Shown in pieces: positions 1-7,280 of a stretch of DNA of 64,000 nt. Location of the stretch: NCBI RefSeq assembly GCF_002812705.1, contig NZ_CP025030.1, positions 5,456,001 to 5,520,000 of the forward strand, in the 5' to 3' direction. Made by a program: the position numbers and the translations under genes. The DNA is from Achromobacter spanius (GTDB lineage Bacteria; Pseudomonadota; Gammaproteobacteria; Burkholderiales; Burkholderiaceae_B). The notes under the pieces are model-generated. The model did not search any database. It saw nothing but the letters and a program-made list of their open reading frames with translations, and was not told the origin of the DNA. The stretch's first letter is position 1, and each line of letters starts with the position of its first letter.

Positions 1-69
1 GGGTTTTCTCGGATCATCCGGCAGGGCGTACCTGGCATCGACCCTTCGTAGATTTTTTGCAAGCGCACC

Positions 70-1893
70 ATGACGACATTGACGGCCTCGGCCCCGGCAC
101 CAACGCTGCGCGGCAGCGGCAAGATCAGCGGCGTGTTCTTCAACGCGGCGGGCGACATAGCGGCCGTGGCGTCGGCATTCCCATTACTGGCGCATCCCCG
201 TGCGCGGGCTGCCTATGGCGGCCGTACCCTGCGCTATCGCGTGGCGCTGTACCGGCGCGATTCGCTCATTCCCTTCGCCGCCTTCGATGACCTGCACTTT
301 CCGGTCAACGATGTGGCTTTTCACCCCACCGGCACGACGCTTGCCATCGGCGCCGGCAGCTACGACGGCGGCTACCTGTTCGAGGGTGATCTGGTCGTGT
401 GGAACTGGTGCGAGGCGCATGGCGTCCGGCCCTACAACCATGTGCCCGAAGTCGTGCGGTGCCGCTACAACGCAACGGGTGATGACATCGAGGCCTGGGT
501 GCGCCCCTGGGATGAAGAATGGCGCCCGCCGAGCGACGGTGCGGGCAGCGACGAGGCCGACGATGACGATGACCCGTTCGACATCTTGTTCAGCCTGCGC
601 GCGCCCGCGCCCGGCCCCAGGTCGCAACCGTTGGACCTGGACCTCGACGTTGCCCATCGTGTCCCTGCGGACCTGAGCGCGCCGGCCTTGCTCGTGCCTC
701 ACTCGGACGAGCTTGATGCACGCTTGCGAGCATGGTTCAACGTTAGCGACTGGGCACGCCAAGACGCCATCCTGGACGTCGCCTGGCTGGATCGCGACCG
801 CTACGCCGCCGTGCACGAAGGCTGCCAGCTTGAGGTCTACCACCGCGACGGCAAGCGCCTCGCCGCCTATACCGGCGCGGGCCACGGCGTCGAGATCATC
901 CAATCCAAGGACGTGCTGGTGCACGTCGTCGAGCCCAGCGCGCGTGGCCGCCCGTTCGGCCAGCAGGACGCGCGGCTATACACGTTGACCGACAGCGGTA
1001 GGGGTAGCGGTAGCAACAACGGCCTGCGACTGACACGCGCCTACGACGGCAATTTCACGTTTTCCGCCACGCACCAAGGCCAGATCCTGGGCCGCCAGAA
1101 CCGCTTCCCCGTCGCCGACACCGGCGCGCGCGACGTGCTGCTGGACCTGTCCACCGGCATCGAACACCGGCCAGACTACGGCCATTACGATTGCTTCAAC
1201 CACTACATCCGCATCCGCCACGCGCCCTGCCTGTTCCTGTTGCAAGGCACGCCGGCCAGCTCGCATGAACGCAAAAACCTGTGCGTCGTCCAGCCCGACG
1301 GCGCGGTACGTCGGCTATGGCCCATCTTGAAAGCCAACCGCGATCCCGCCAGCCATGCGATGGAGCTGTGCGGCGCCTACGTCGATGATGCGCTGGGCGC
1401 GGCCGTCGTCATCAGCGGCAAGCACTATTCTCCCGACGTGCGCGCCCCCTACAGCGGCTTTATCTACCGCAAGCCGCTGAACCGGGACCGCGAACGATGG
1501 AGGCGCCCCATTCCCGCGTCAGCCAGCGCCATCGTGCACCTACCGGGTGTCAACCTGATCGCCGCCGCCTTTCTTGACGGCTCGCTACAACTGATCGACG
1601 CGCAAAGCGGCGCACTGCGGCGGCATGCCCGCGTGCATGTCGACGGCCTGCCGACGGTGATCTTCGCCATGGATGCGAACGAGCAATCGCTATTGGCCGG
1701 CACGGTGGATGGTCGGATCGCGGTACTGGACATCGGAGATCTGTGCGCAGCCCAGAACGTCGATGCCTTCGCCAACACCGACATCGACATCGACACCGAT
1801 ACGCGGGGCACACTATCCGTCATCCATCTGGATGGAAGGCAACTACCAGGTTTTTTTTGCCGCCCGCGTCACAGAGACCGTGTCCGTGATTGA
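70..1893 (+). CDS. WD40-like beta-propeller hypothetical protein
   Basis: A 607-residue cytoplasmic-looking protein without signal peptide or membrane segment. Repeated blade-like stretches occur (for example VNDVAFHPTGTTLAIGAG near residue 78 and LLAGTVDGRIAVLDIGD near residue 560), which suggests a beta-propeller. An acidic linker DEADDDDD lies near residue 160. No enzymatic motif is seen, so the role is unknown; propellers of this kind usually scaffold protein contacts. The gene converges with the AhpD-family gene, the two stop codons being almost adjacent. A T8 run at 1851-1858, 12 codons before the stop, means the last residues could vary by slippage or a sequencing error. Confidence 0.75.
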   Translation: MTTLTASAPAPTLRGSGKISGVFFNAAGDIAAVASAFPLLAHPRARAAYGGRTLRYRVALYRRDSLIPFAAFDDLHFPVNDVAFHPTGTTLAIGAGSYDGGYLFEGDLVVWNWCEAHGVRPYNHVPEVVRCRYNATGDDIEAWVRPWDEEWRPPSDGAGSDEADDDDDPFDILFSLRAPAPGPRSQPLDLDLDVAHRVPADLSAPALLVPHSDELDARLRAWFNVSDWARQDAILDVAWLDRDRYAAVHEGCQLEVYHRDGKRLAAYTGAGHGVEIIQSKDVLVHVVEPSARGRPFGQQDARLYTLTDSGRGSGSNNGLRLTRAYDGNFTFSATHQGQILGRQNRFPVADTGARDVLLDLSTGIEHRPDYGHYDCFNHYIRIRHAPCLFLLQGTPASSHERKNLCVVQPDGAVRRLWPILKANRDPASHAMELCGAYVDDALGAAVVISGKHYSPDVRAPYSGFIYRKPLNRDRERWRRPIPASASAIVHLPGVNLIAAAFLDGSLQLIDAQSGALRRHARVHVDGLPTVIFAMDANEQSLLAGTVDGRIAVLDIGDLCAAQNVDAFANTDIDIDTDTRGTLSVIHLDGRQLPGFFCRPRHRDRVRD

Positions 1894-1894
1894 C

Positions 1895-2365
1895 TTAGCG
1901 CGCCGCCTTCTCCGCCGCCTTGGTGGCGGCCGGCGTGGCCCTGAACGACACGCCCAGACGATTGAAGGCGTTCATCAGCCCGATCGCGTAGGTCAGGTCC
2001 GCCAGTTCCTTGTCGTTGAATTCAGCGGCAGCCGCCGCATAGTCCTCATCGGGCACGCCGGTATCCGCCACGCGCGTCACGCTTTCCGCCCAGGCAAACG
2101 CCGCGCGTTCCTGCTGCGTGAACACGGCGCCCGCTTCGTGCCACACCGGCACCAGCACCAGCTTGTCCACGGTCACGCCCTGCTTGATCAGGTCACGCGA
2201 ATGCATGTCGATGCAGTAGGCGCAACCATTGATCTGCGATACCCGCAGGAAGACGAGGTTGACCAAGGTCTTGGACAGCCCGCAGTCATGCAGATAGGCA
2301 TATACCGCGCCGAAGGCCTTGTAACCGTCGGGCGAAGCTTGGGCGTAGTCGAGGCGAATGCTCAT
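1895..2365 (-). CDS. AhpD/carboxymuconolactone decarboxylase-family protein
   Basis: A 156-residue all-helical protein carrying the AhpD-type redox signature: Cys48 and Cys51 in GCAYC followed by His55 (CAYCIDMH). Family members are alkylhydroperoxidase-like disulfide reductases that act in the cytosol on peroxides; the specific electron donor cannot be told from sequence. It is monocistronic, converges with the upstream propeller gene, and marks the chromosomal left border of the phage-derived cluster. The start ATG at 2365 follows an AGGA-containing leader. Confidence 0.88.
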   Translation of the reverse strand: MSIRLDYAQASPDGYKAFGAVYAYLHDCGLSKTLVNLVFLRVSQINGCAYCIDMHSRDLIKQGVTVDKLVLVPVWHEAGAVFTQQERAAFAWAESVTRVADTGVPDEDYAAAAAEFNDKELADLTYAIGLMNAFNRLGVSFRATPAATKAAEKAAR

Positions 2366-2455
2366 GGTGAATCCTGGATAGAGATATTTCAGAACCGCTA
2401 TCGTGCGCCAGCCCGGCCCAGCCGAATAGAGCCATAAATCGCAATATGGACTAGG

Positions 2456-2683
2456 TCATGACGGCGCGCCGCCGCACAGCTTGCGCCAGACGGCATTGCC
2501 GTCCCGGATCTGCCGGCGAATAGAAGCCGGCGTGGCATCCACCTGCGCCGCTTCATCGAAATAGATCGGCCGCGCGTGCTCGCAATATTCAACGCCCACC
2601 CGGGCCGGCGCCACGCACCCAGTCGCGCTTAAGCTCATCAGCAATGGCAGCGTCATCCATACGCGCCGTCTGGTCCTGAACAT
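2456..2683 (-). CDS. Rz1-like outer-membrane spanin lipoprotein
   Basis: A 75-residue small lipoprotein beginning MFRTRRRVWM, with a hydrophobic stretch and a lipobox-like LSATGC, so a mature protein of about 55 residues is expected on the outer membrane. Its first 95 bases overlap the end of the Rz-like gene in a different frame, the diagnostic nested or overlapping architecture of two-component spanins. Together with Rz it would fuse inner and outer membranes at the last step of lysis. The lipobox has Ala at -3 instead of the usual Leu. It is the last gene of the tail and lysis operon. Confidence 0.75.
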   Translation of the reverse strand: MFRTRRRVWMTLPLLMSLSATGCVAPARVGVEYCEHARPIYFDEAAQVDATPASIRRQIRDGNAVWRKLCGGAPS

Positions 2684-2855
2684 CCCTGGCCTCCTGGCGG
2701 GCAAGCTCGGCCTGCCGGTTGATATGCGTTTCGCGCTGCTCGCGCTCGGCGCTGCGGCCCACGCTGCGTCCACGCAGATACGCAAGCAACAACACGGCGG
2801 CGGCTGTCATGGCGGCCACCGCCATCCCCGTGAACCGTTCAAGCCAGGCGCGCAT
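2589..2855 (-). CDS. Rz-like inner-membrane spanin
   Basis: An 88-residue protein with one N-terminal membrane segment (about residues 8-28, ending LLLAYLRG) followed by a charged, predicted helical or coiled-coil periplasmic region rich in Glu, Arg and Gln. This is the i-spanin layout. Start ATG at 2855 overlaps the 3' end of the lysin gene by 17 bases; the Rz1-like gene overlaps its own 3' end in another frame. A longer upstream in-frame extension exists but is Cys/Arg-rich shadow sequence, so the internal ATG in front of the membrane segment was chosen. Confidence 0.8.
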   Translation of the reverse strand: MRAWLERFTGMAVAAMTAAAVLLLAYLRGRSVGRSAEREQRETHINRQAELARQEARDVQDQTARMDDAAIADELKRDWVRGAGPGGR

Positions 2856-3333
2856 GTTCGGCCTCCATCGCGGCCAAGGCTTGTGCATACAACCCCGGCC
2901 ACGTCTGTGGATGCGGCTTACCCGGACGCCAGGTGCGCAGGTACAGCGCCCAAGCGCCGTCGGCATCGCCCACCGCGGGCAGACGCAGCGGGTCCGTCCA
3001 CAGCAACAGGCGCGCAAACGCCGCGGCGAGGATATCGTCCGTTTCCAGGGCGGCGTGGACGGTTGCGGAGACCGGGGCTACCTGACGAGCCGCGCAAATC
3101 CGAAAGGCGTTTTCGCGGCTGTTGGGATGCATCAACACGCCCCGCACGCCGCCGCTACGCTCGAACTGCCAGAACCCGCGCGCCGGCCCGCCGATCTGGC
3201 GGCGATGCTGAAAGCGGCTTTCCTGCAAGCCGATGGCAAGCAGCAGGATGCGGGCTTGGGGCGTGTTCATGGCCGGAGGAAGCAGCGCGAGTGCGGGCAA
3301 GATGGCGGCATGGGTGATGGCGTCAAGATTCAT
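2839..3333 (-). CDS. Putative endolysin (lysozyme/transglycosylase-like)
   Basis: A 164-residue protein lying between the holin-like and spanin genes, which by position should be the peptidoglycan hydrolase. It contains AIGLQESRF followed about 15 residues later by GPARGFWQFE, resembling the catalytic-Glu helix and the following Gly/aromatic segment of lysozyme-superfamily transglycosylases; Glu in LQESRF is the likely acid. No signal peptide is evident, consistent with holin-dependent export. The start ATG at 3333 has a GGAGGG Shine-Dalgarno and overlaps the end of the holin gene. The fold assignment is an inference. Confidence 0.62.
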   Translation of the reverse strand: MNLDAITHAAILPALALLPPAMNTPQARILLLAIGLQESRFQHRRQIGGPARGFWQFERSGGVRGVLMHPNSRENAFRICAARQVAPVSATVHAALETDDILAAAFARLLLWTDPLRLPAVGDADGAWALYLRTWRPGKPHPQTWPGLYAQALAAMEAEHARLA

Positions 3334-3787
3334 GGTTGTTTCCCCCTCCCCGCCGATGCACACCGACGCCGAACAGCTTGCGGCGCGCATCCGCCAACCA
3401 TTCCAATACGCCCTTTTTCCGCATGCTGGCCATCCAGCGCATATAGGCGCCCAGCACCCACCACGCGGGCAGGCCAGCCAGCAACATGCTGGGACCCAGG
3501 ACGTAGAACTTGGCGAGCAAGGCATCATCGGTGCCCGCGCCATGCTGGGCCAGCCAGGTCATGGATTGCATCAAGGCGGGCTTCCAGGTGATGACGGCAG
3601 CGGCAAGCGCGGGACCGAAGAGAAAAGAACAGGCCACGGTGGAAACAGTGCGTACGGTGAATTCGCGAATGCTATGCGGCGGCATGATCAAGAGGCCAAG
3701 CATGGCCGCGATGGCAGCCGGAATGCCATACGCCATCGCGACCTTCAGGGCGGCCAGGCCGCCCAAGCTGGTAGAGCCGGGTTCCAT
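3323..3787 (-). CDS. Holin-like multi-spanning membrane protein
   Basis: A 154-residue protein with about three hydrophobic segments (near residues 15-35, 45-65 and 90-112) and a strongly basic C-terminus (RKLFGVGVHRRGG). This topology and its position immediately upstream of lysin and spanin genes point to the holin that would permeabilise the inner membrane and time lysis. The start ATG at 3787 follows AGGAG; upstream in-frame codons lie in a region with a terminator and are not believed. Sequence alone does not separate a holin from another phage membrane protein. Confidence 0.65.
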   Translation of the reverse strand: MEPGSTSLGGLAALKVAMAYGIPAAIAAMLGLLIMPPHSIREFTVRTVSTVACSFLFGPALAAAVITWKPALMQSMTWLAQHGAGTDDALLAKFYVLGPSMLLAGLPAWWVLGAYMRWMASMRKKGVLEWLADARRKLFGVGVHRRGGGNNHES

Positions 3788-3840
3788 GTTGGGGTTGCTC
3801 CTGAAAAGTGTGTGCAGGATGGGGCCTCCTGTAGGGACGG

Positions 3841-3862
3841 AAAAAAGCCCGCGCAAGCGGGC
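3841..3862 (-). terminator. Rho-independent terminator downstream of the fibre genes
   Basis: On the minus strand a perfect 6-bp stem GCCCGC/GCGGGC with a 4-nt loop is followed by six T. It lies between the fibre-assembly gene and the lysis cassette, so lysis genes need read-through (antitermination) or their own promoter. Confidence 0.8.
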
Positions 3863-3915
3863 AACGTAGAAAGGCATGAATAGCGGATGTGCGTTAAAAC
3901 TCGGGGCTTTTGCCC

Positions 3916-4194
3916 ATGAAACCCTGATCCCGCCGTCAGCCCCGCCGCAAGTCCACGCCCACCCTGTCTGAGGCGCTCTCGCACTACCTGGCCGAGGTTT
4001 CGTCCACAAAGAAGGGACACGCCGCCGAGCAGTCCATCGCGCGCATCTGGCGCGCTACGCGCCTGGCCATTCGGCCGGTTGACCGGATCCGTAGCTCCGA
4101 CTTGACCGAACTGCGAGACGAGTGGCTTAAGGACAGGGCACCCACCACTCTTGAACGCGATGTTGCGTCAGAAGCCCCGCTCCTGGCGCCATAA
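3916..4194 (+). pseudogene. Tyrosine-recombinase (integrase) N-terminal relic
   Basis: Plus-strand reading from ATG 3916 gives M-K-P, then TGA at codon 4, then an open stretch to TAA at 4192. That stretch contains TLSEALSHYLAEVSSTKKGH, IWRATRLAIRPVDRIRSSDL and TELRDEWLKDRAP, which is the SAM-like, arm/core-binding N-terminal half of a phage integrase as remembered from Alcaligenaceae prophages. The catalytic C-terminal half is missing here, so the gene is dead both by nonsense mutation and truncation. It is embedded in opposite orientation between the fibre-assembly gene and the holin gene. A C-terminal integrase relic lies 20 kb away beside tRNA-His. Confidence 0.72.
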
Positions 4195-4197
4195 CAC

Positions 4198-4554
4198 CTA
4201 AGTCTCCACCGAAGCCACTTCAGCCGGTCGCGGCGGCTCTGTTCCGGTCAACCATGCCGGCAGCCTCCCCCTGCCCGGATAGCTGACTTTGCCGCCGGCG
4301 CCGTCATGCTCGGCACCAAGCGAGTACGAGGCGCCAGTCTCCACCACCCATAAAGGCGTGGTGCGATAGTCGTCGACCATGATCCAAGCTTCGCCCACTC
4401 GCTGCGGCCATTTTCCTGCGGGCGGGGCCGGCGGCGCGTCCTCGAATGCGCCATAGGGGATGTTGAACGCGCCGGGCGTGAACGCCAGCTCGTTGGCGAT
4501 TGACTTGTAAAGATATAGACCGTGGTCGCCGGTCTGGAACACGTCTTTCTGCAT
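4198..4554 (-). CDS. Putative tail-fibre assembly chaperone
   Basis: A 118-residue soluble protein directly downstream of the fibre gene, with a Pro-rich middle and a Trp-containing segment (GKWPQRVGEAWIMVDDYR) like those in phage tail-fibre assembly proteins. Such proteins help fibre trimerisation or attachment and are specific to their fibre. The start ATG at 4554 has an AGGAG site. The identification rests mainly on position and general resemblance, so another small tail protein is possible. It is separated from the fibre gene by an inverted relic of a second fibre end. Confidence 0.55.
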   Translation of the reverse strand: MQKDVFQTGDHGLYLYKSIANELAFTPGAFNIPYGAFEDAPPAPPAGKWPQRVGEAWIMVDDYRTTPLWVVETGASYSLGAEHDGAGGKVSYPGRGRLPAWLTGTEPPRPAEVASVET

Positions 4555-4580
4555 ACGGTTCTCCTAGAAAAGGGTATTTG

Positions 4581-4595
4581 CACTGCAAATGCGAG
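4581..4595 (+). repeat. Left arm of 15-bp perfect inverted repeat at fibre crossover
   Basis: CACTGCAAATGCGAG at 4581-4595 is repeated perfectly inverted at 5006-5020 inside the fibre gene, at the same codons (TANAR) of the two fibre ends. It overlaps a 15-bp palindrome ATTTGCACTGCAAAT at 4576-4590. It may be an inversion crossover site. Confidence 0.8.
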
Positions 4596-4796
4596 AGGGT
4601 TGGGAACCTTGCAAGCTAGGGGCTGCAACTGCACATCCAGAACATCACTAAACGTATTAGTCCGAACCGCGTAGAGGCGGTTACGGGAACACAAGCCTGG
4701 GCCTTGCTGGACGGCTCGGGAATGACGACCGACGTAGCAGGAGGCCCGGAAACACGCCTGGTCAATGCCGCCTATCACCCGAGAATCCATGCGTAG
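4581..4796 (+). pseudogene. Inverted relic of a second tail-fibre 3' end
   Basis: The plus strand reads TANARGLGTLQ at 4582-4614, then in a shifted frame from 4620 continues LQLHIQNIT ... WALLDGSGMTTDV ... GGPETRLVNAAYHPRIHA and stops at 4794. The intact fibre gene on the other strand ends TANARELGSKQ ... GGAETRPMNAAYHPRIHA. The two ends are therefore homologous, tail-to-tail, their stop codons one base apart. The relic has no start codon and one internal frame break, so it is an inactive alternative fibre tip. Confidence 0.75.
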
Positions 4797-4797
4797 G

Positions 4798-6615
4798 CTA
4801 AGCGTGAATTCGGGGGTGATACGCAGCGTTCATCGGCCGCGTTTCAGCGCCGCCAGTAGCCAAGGTGGTCAGGCCTTCGCCGAGATTGCGCACGGCCAGC
4901 AGCGTGCCGCCCGCGGCATTGGCATTGCCGCTCCGGTCTAGCGTGGCGGCGTTCTGCGCGTGGCCGTGGCTTCGGAACTGGTCGGATTGCTTAGAACCCA
5001 ACTCCCTCGCATTTGCAGTGTCAGCGTCAGTCCCAGTAAACCGGCGGAACATATCGCGCAGGTCCGGGACGCGGAACGTGTTTGCGTCGATGTTGACGAA
5101 GTAATGGCCGCCTCGGCGCGCTTCCCAATTGGCCTGCGTGAGCACCAGGCTATTTTCCTGCGCGTATCCCCAAAGGGCTGCATAAGCGGATTTCTGGAGG
5201 ATGCCACCCACTGCATCCACTTCGTTCGCAAGTGGCGCGACGGTGTGGCCGTCCAGCGGTCGACCGCAAAGGGGGGACCGGTAGCCGGTATAGAAGCTGG
5301 TGGATACCCAAACCCAAACTTCCGCGACTTCGGCAACCAGGATCGGCCCGACGTTGGTCGTTGGCAAGTTAGCCAGCGACACGGCGGGTATGCGAGCGTC
5401 CAGCGCCGCCTGCAGGCCGGCGACTCGCGGGATATCCGAACGGGCGAAAGCCAGATTGCTGACTGCTGCGACCTGGGAAACCGTCTCGAACGCGGTGACA
5501 GGCTCCACTTTCCAGCCAGTGGCCCAGCCCGCAACGGACGCCCCGGTGGTGTTGTACTTCGCCATCACTTCCGACACCGTCACGGACGGGTATGACCAGG
5601 CCTTGTCCAATTCGCCCAGCCAGATGCACAGGGCGCCATTCGAGTCGGACCCAAACCGCACGGGCATGTCCGATCCGACAGCACCTGCAAGTATCGTCGC
5701 GCCCTGCCGACCCCATACCTTGCTGGTCTGAGCATAGCCCTGGATCAGGATCGTCACGGGTGGCCTATCAGCCAGAGACTCGAAGATCTCTACCCGAAGA
5801 CGGATCATCGTGTTTGCATCGACCGCGGTCGGAGGCAAGGTGATCTTCATGGCGCCGGTGACCGTCGCGGAGTGCGTCGAATATCCGCCGCCGTCCGGCA
5901 GCAACACGTGCGCAGTTTGACCCGATGTCGAATTGGATCCGTACTGGCTACCCACCCCCGCACCGGCTCCCAAGAGAATCGGTCCGCTGACATCACCGCC
6001 TGCTTTTGGCAGCGCTTGAATGTCGACCAAAACCTGTGCTGGCGTGCGTGCCACCAGCGCGCCGGCCCCTGCTCCGGTGAGATAGGCGCCAGCCGCCACC
6101 GTAGCCAGCCCCGTGCCGCCCCGCGCCACGGGCAAGGTGCCCGCCGATGCCTTTGACAGATCCAGCGCCGTCACATTCAGCGCAACGTTGCCCGACCCGT
6201 CAAAGCTGACGGCACCCGCCGTCGCCCCACCCGTCACCGAAAACGTGCGCGCCGTTGCCAGCTTCTGCGCGGCGCCCGCCGTCAGCGACGATGCCGTCCC
6301 AGACAAACGCGCGCTTGGCACCGTGCCGGTTTTCAGATTACCGGCGTCCAGGTTCTGCTGCGCGTAGCTCAGCGCATCGAAACTCGTCGCCGCAAGCGGC
6401 CGGCCCGTGACCGCCGCCAGGCCGTCCAACTGCTGGTACAGCCAGGCCAGGCGTTCGTCGGTGGTCTGCTGCACCTTGTTGAATTGCTCCACCGAAGGCG
6501 GAACGGAGCCGATGAATGCCCAACCCGCTTTGTATTGCAGATCGGTAATGCCTTCGGTCAGGCCATTCTGTGCCCAGGTTGATTTGAAGAGGTCGAAGAA
6601 AGTAGGGTCTGCCAT
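4798..6615 (-). CDS. Tail fibre / collar-domain receptor-binding protein
   Basis: A 605-residue fibre. The N-terminus (MADPTFFDLFKSTWAQNG) attaches to the baseplate by analogy with other tails; the middle is a low-complexity shaft rich in Ala/Gly/Thr with LPVARGGTGL-type repeats typical of beta-helical fibres; the C-terminus has a tail-collar-like region (NTFRVPDLRDMFRR, SHGHAQN) and ends AAYHPRIHA. It should determine host range. Its ATG overlaps the previous gene's stop (TGATG), implying coupled translation. The last 74 codons lie inside a possible invertible segment at 4581-5020. Confidence 0.88.
   Translation of the reverse strand: MADPTFFDLFKSTWAQNGLTEGITDLQYKAGWAFIGSVPPSVEQFNKVQQTTDERLAWLYQQLDGLAAVTGRPLAATSFDALSYAQQNLDAGNLKTGTVPSARLSGTASSLTAGAAQKLATARTFSVTGGATAGAVSFDGSGNVALNVTALDLSKASAGTLPVARGGTGLATVAAGAYLTGAGAGALVARTPAQVLVDIQALPKAGGDVSGPILLGAGAGVGSQYGSNSTSGQTAHVLLPDGGGYSTHSATVTGAMKITLPPTAVDANTMIRLRVEIFESLADRPPVTILIQGYAQTSKVWGRQGATILAGAVGSDMPVRFGSDSNGALCIWLGELDKAWSYPSVTVSEVMAKYNTTGASVAGWATGWKVEPVTAFETVSQVAAVSNLAFARSDIPRVAGLQAALDARIPAVSLANLPTTNVGPILVAEVAEVWVWVSTSFYTGYRSPLCGRPLDGHTVAPLANEVDAVGGILQKSAYAALWGYAQENSLVLTQANWEARRGGHYFVNIDANTFRVPDLRDMFRRFTGTDADTANARELGSKQSDQFRSHGHAQNAATLDRSGNANAAGGTLLAVRNLGEGLTTLATGGAETRPMNAAYHPRIHA
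5006..5020 (-). repeat. Right arm of 15-bp perfect inverted repeat at fibre crossover
   Basis: Inverted partner of 4581-4595, lying within the fibre coding sequence where it encodes TANAR. The two arms bound a 440-bp segment holding both fibre ends. Confidence 0.8.
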
Positions 6616-7280
6616 CAGTAAATTCCTCGCGCCAGCACGCCGACGCCAAAGCCAAAGAAACCTTGCTCGCGAAAGCCGAAGGGCTTTTCGGTCGAACCGG
6701 TGATGAGTTGCACGCCGACGCCGGCGGCTTGGGGCACCCACTTGTAGGGGTTGGCCATGAGTGGGTCGTTGGGGCCGGGAATGCGGCTGACCCAGATGCG
6801 GATCTTTGCGTTGCCGGCGTTTTGCACCACGACCCGCGTCACATCGAAGATCGGCTTGAGCGAACTGGCGATCTCGGGCGTGGTGCCGTGGCCGTTGTTC
6901 AAGGCGATCTTCCAGTACAGCAACTTGCGGTATTCGGCATCAAGCAGCGTGGTGGACCCGGCCAGGGCGCGCTCGTTGGCGCGGCGCAACCGCGCAACGC
7001 CAAAGCCCCCCACGTTCGGCTGCCCGTCGAAACCGAAGAACCGGAGGTAGATCGCTTCATCGATGACACGGGGCAAGCCCACGATCTCGCCGATGCCGTC
7101 CAACTGCCGGCCGACCGCCGTATCCAGCCAACGGTCTTCGTAAAGCGCGCGCAACGCGCCTTGCAGCCCCTGAGCGGGCTTGAGCAGCGCCTTGACCAGC
7201 GCTTCCAGTCGCCGCTTGGTTTGGAACTGCCCCAGCCAATGGCCCCAGGCCACCTGTGCATGGTCTTGGTTCAAATCCAT
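6615..7280 (-). CDS. Baseplate/tail protein, DUF2612-like (gpI position)
   Basis: A 221-residue protein with the sequence character of the DUF2612 phage family: ALYEDRWLDTAVGRQLDGIGE, then a region reading LYWKIALNNGHGTTPEIA, and a Gly/Phe-rich C-terminus. It occupies the slot of P2 gpI, between the J-like baseplate protein and the fibre, and should link the baseplate wedge to the fibre. The start ATG at 7280 and the preceding stop form TGATG; the fibre start uses the same arrangement, so the baseplate genes are translationally coupled. Confidence 0.75.
   Translation of the reverse strand: MDLNQDHAQVAWGHWLGQFQTKRRLEALVKALLKPAQGLQGALRALYEDRWLDTAVGRQLDGIGEIVGLPRVIDEAIYLRFFGFDGQPNVGGFGVARLRRANERALAGSTTLLDAEYRKLLYWKIALNNGHGTTPEIASSLKPIFDVTRVVVQNAGNAKIRIWVSRIPGPNDPLMANPYKWVPQAAGVGVQLITGSTEKPFGFREQGFFGFGVGVLARGIY

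Noticed and set aside
4798..6615. Diversity-generating retroelement acting on the fibre
   Set aside because: Bordetella phage BPP-1 has one, but no reverse transcriptase gene or template/variable repeat pair is present here.
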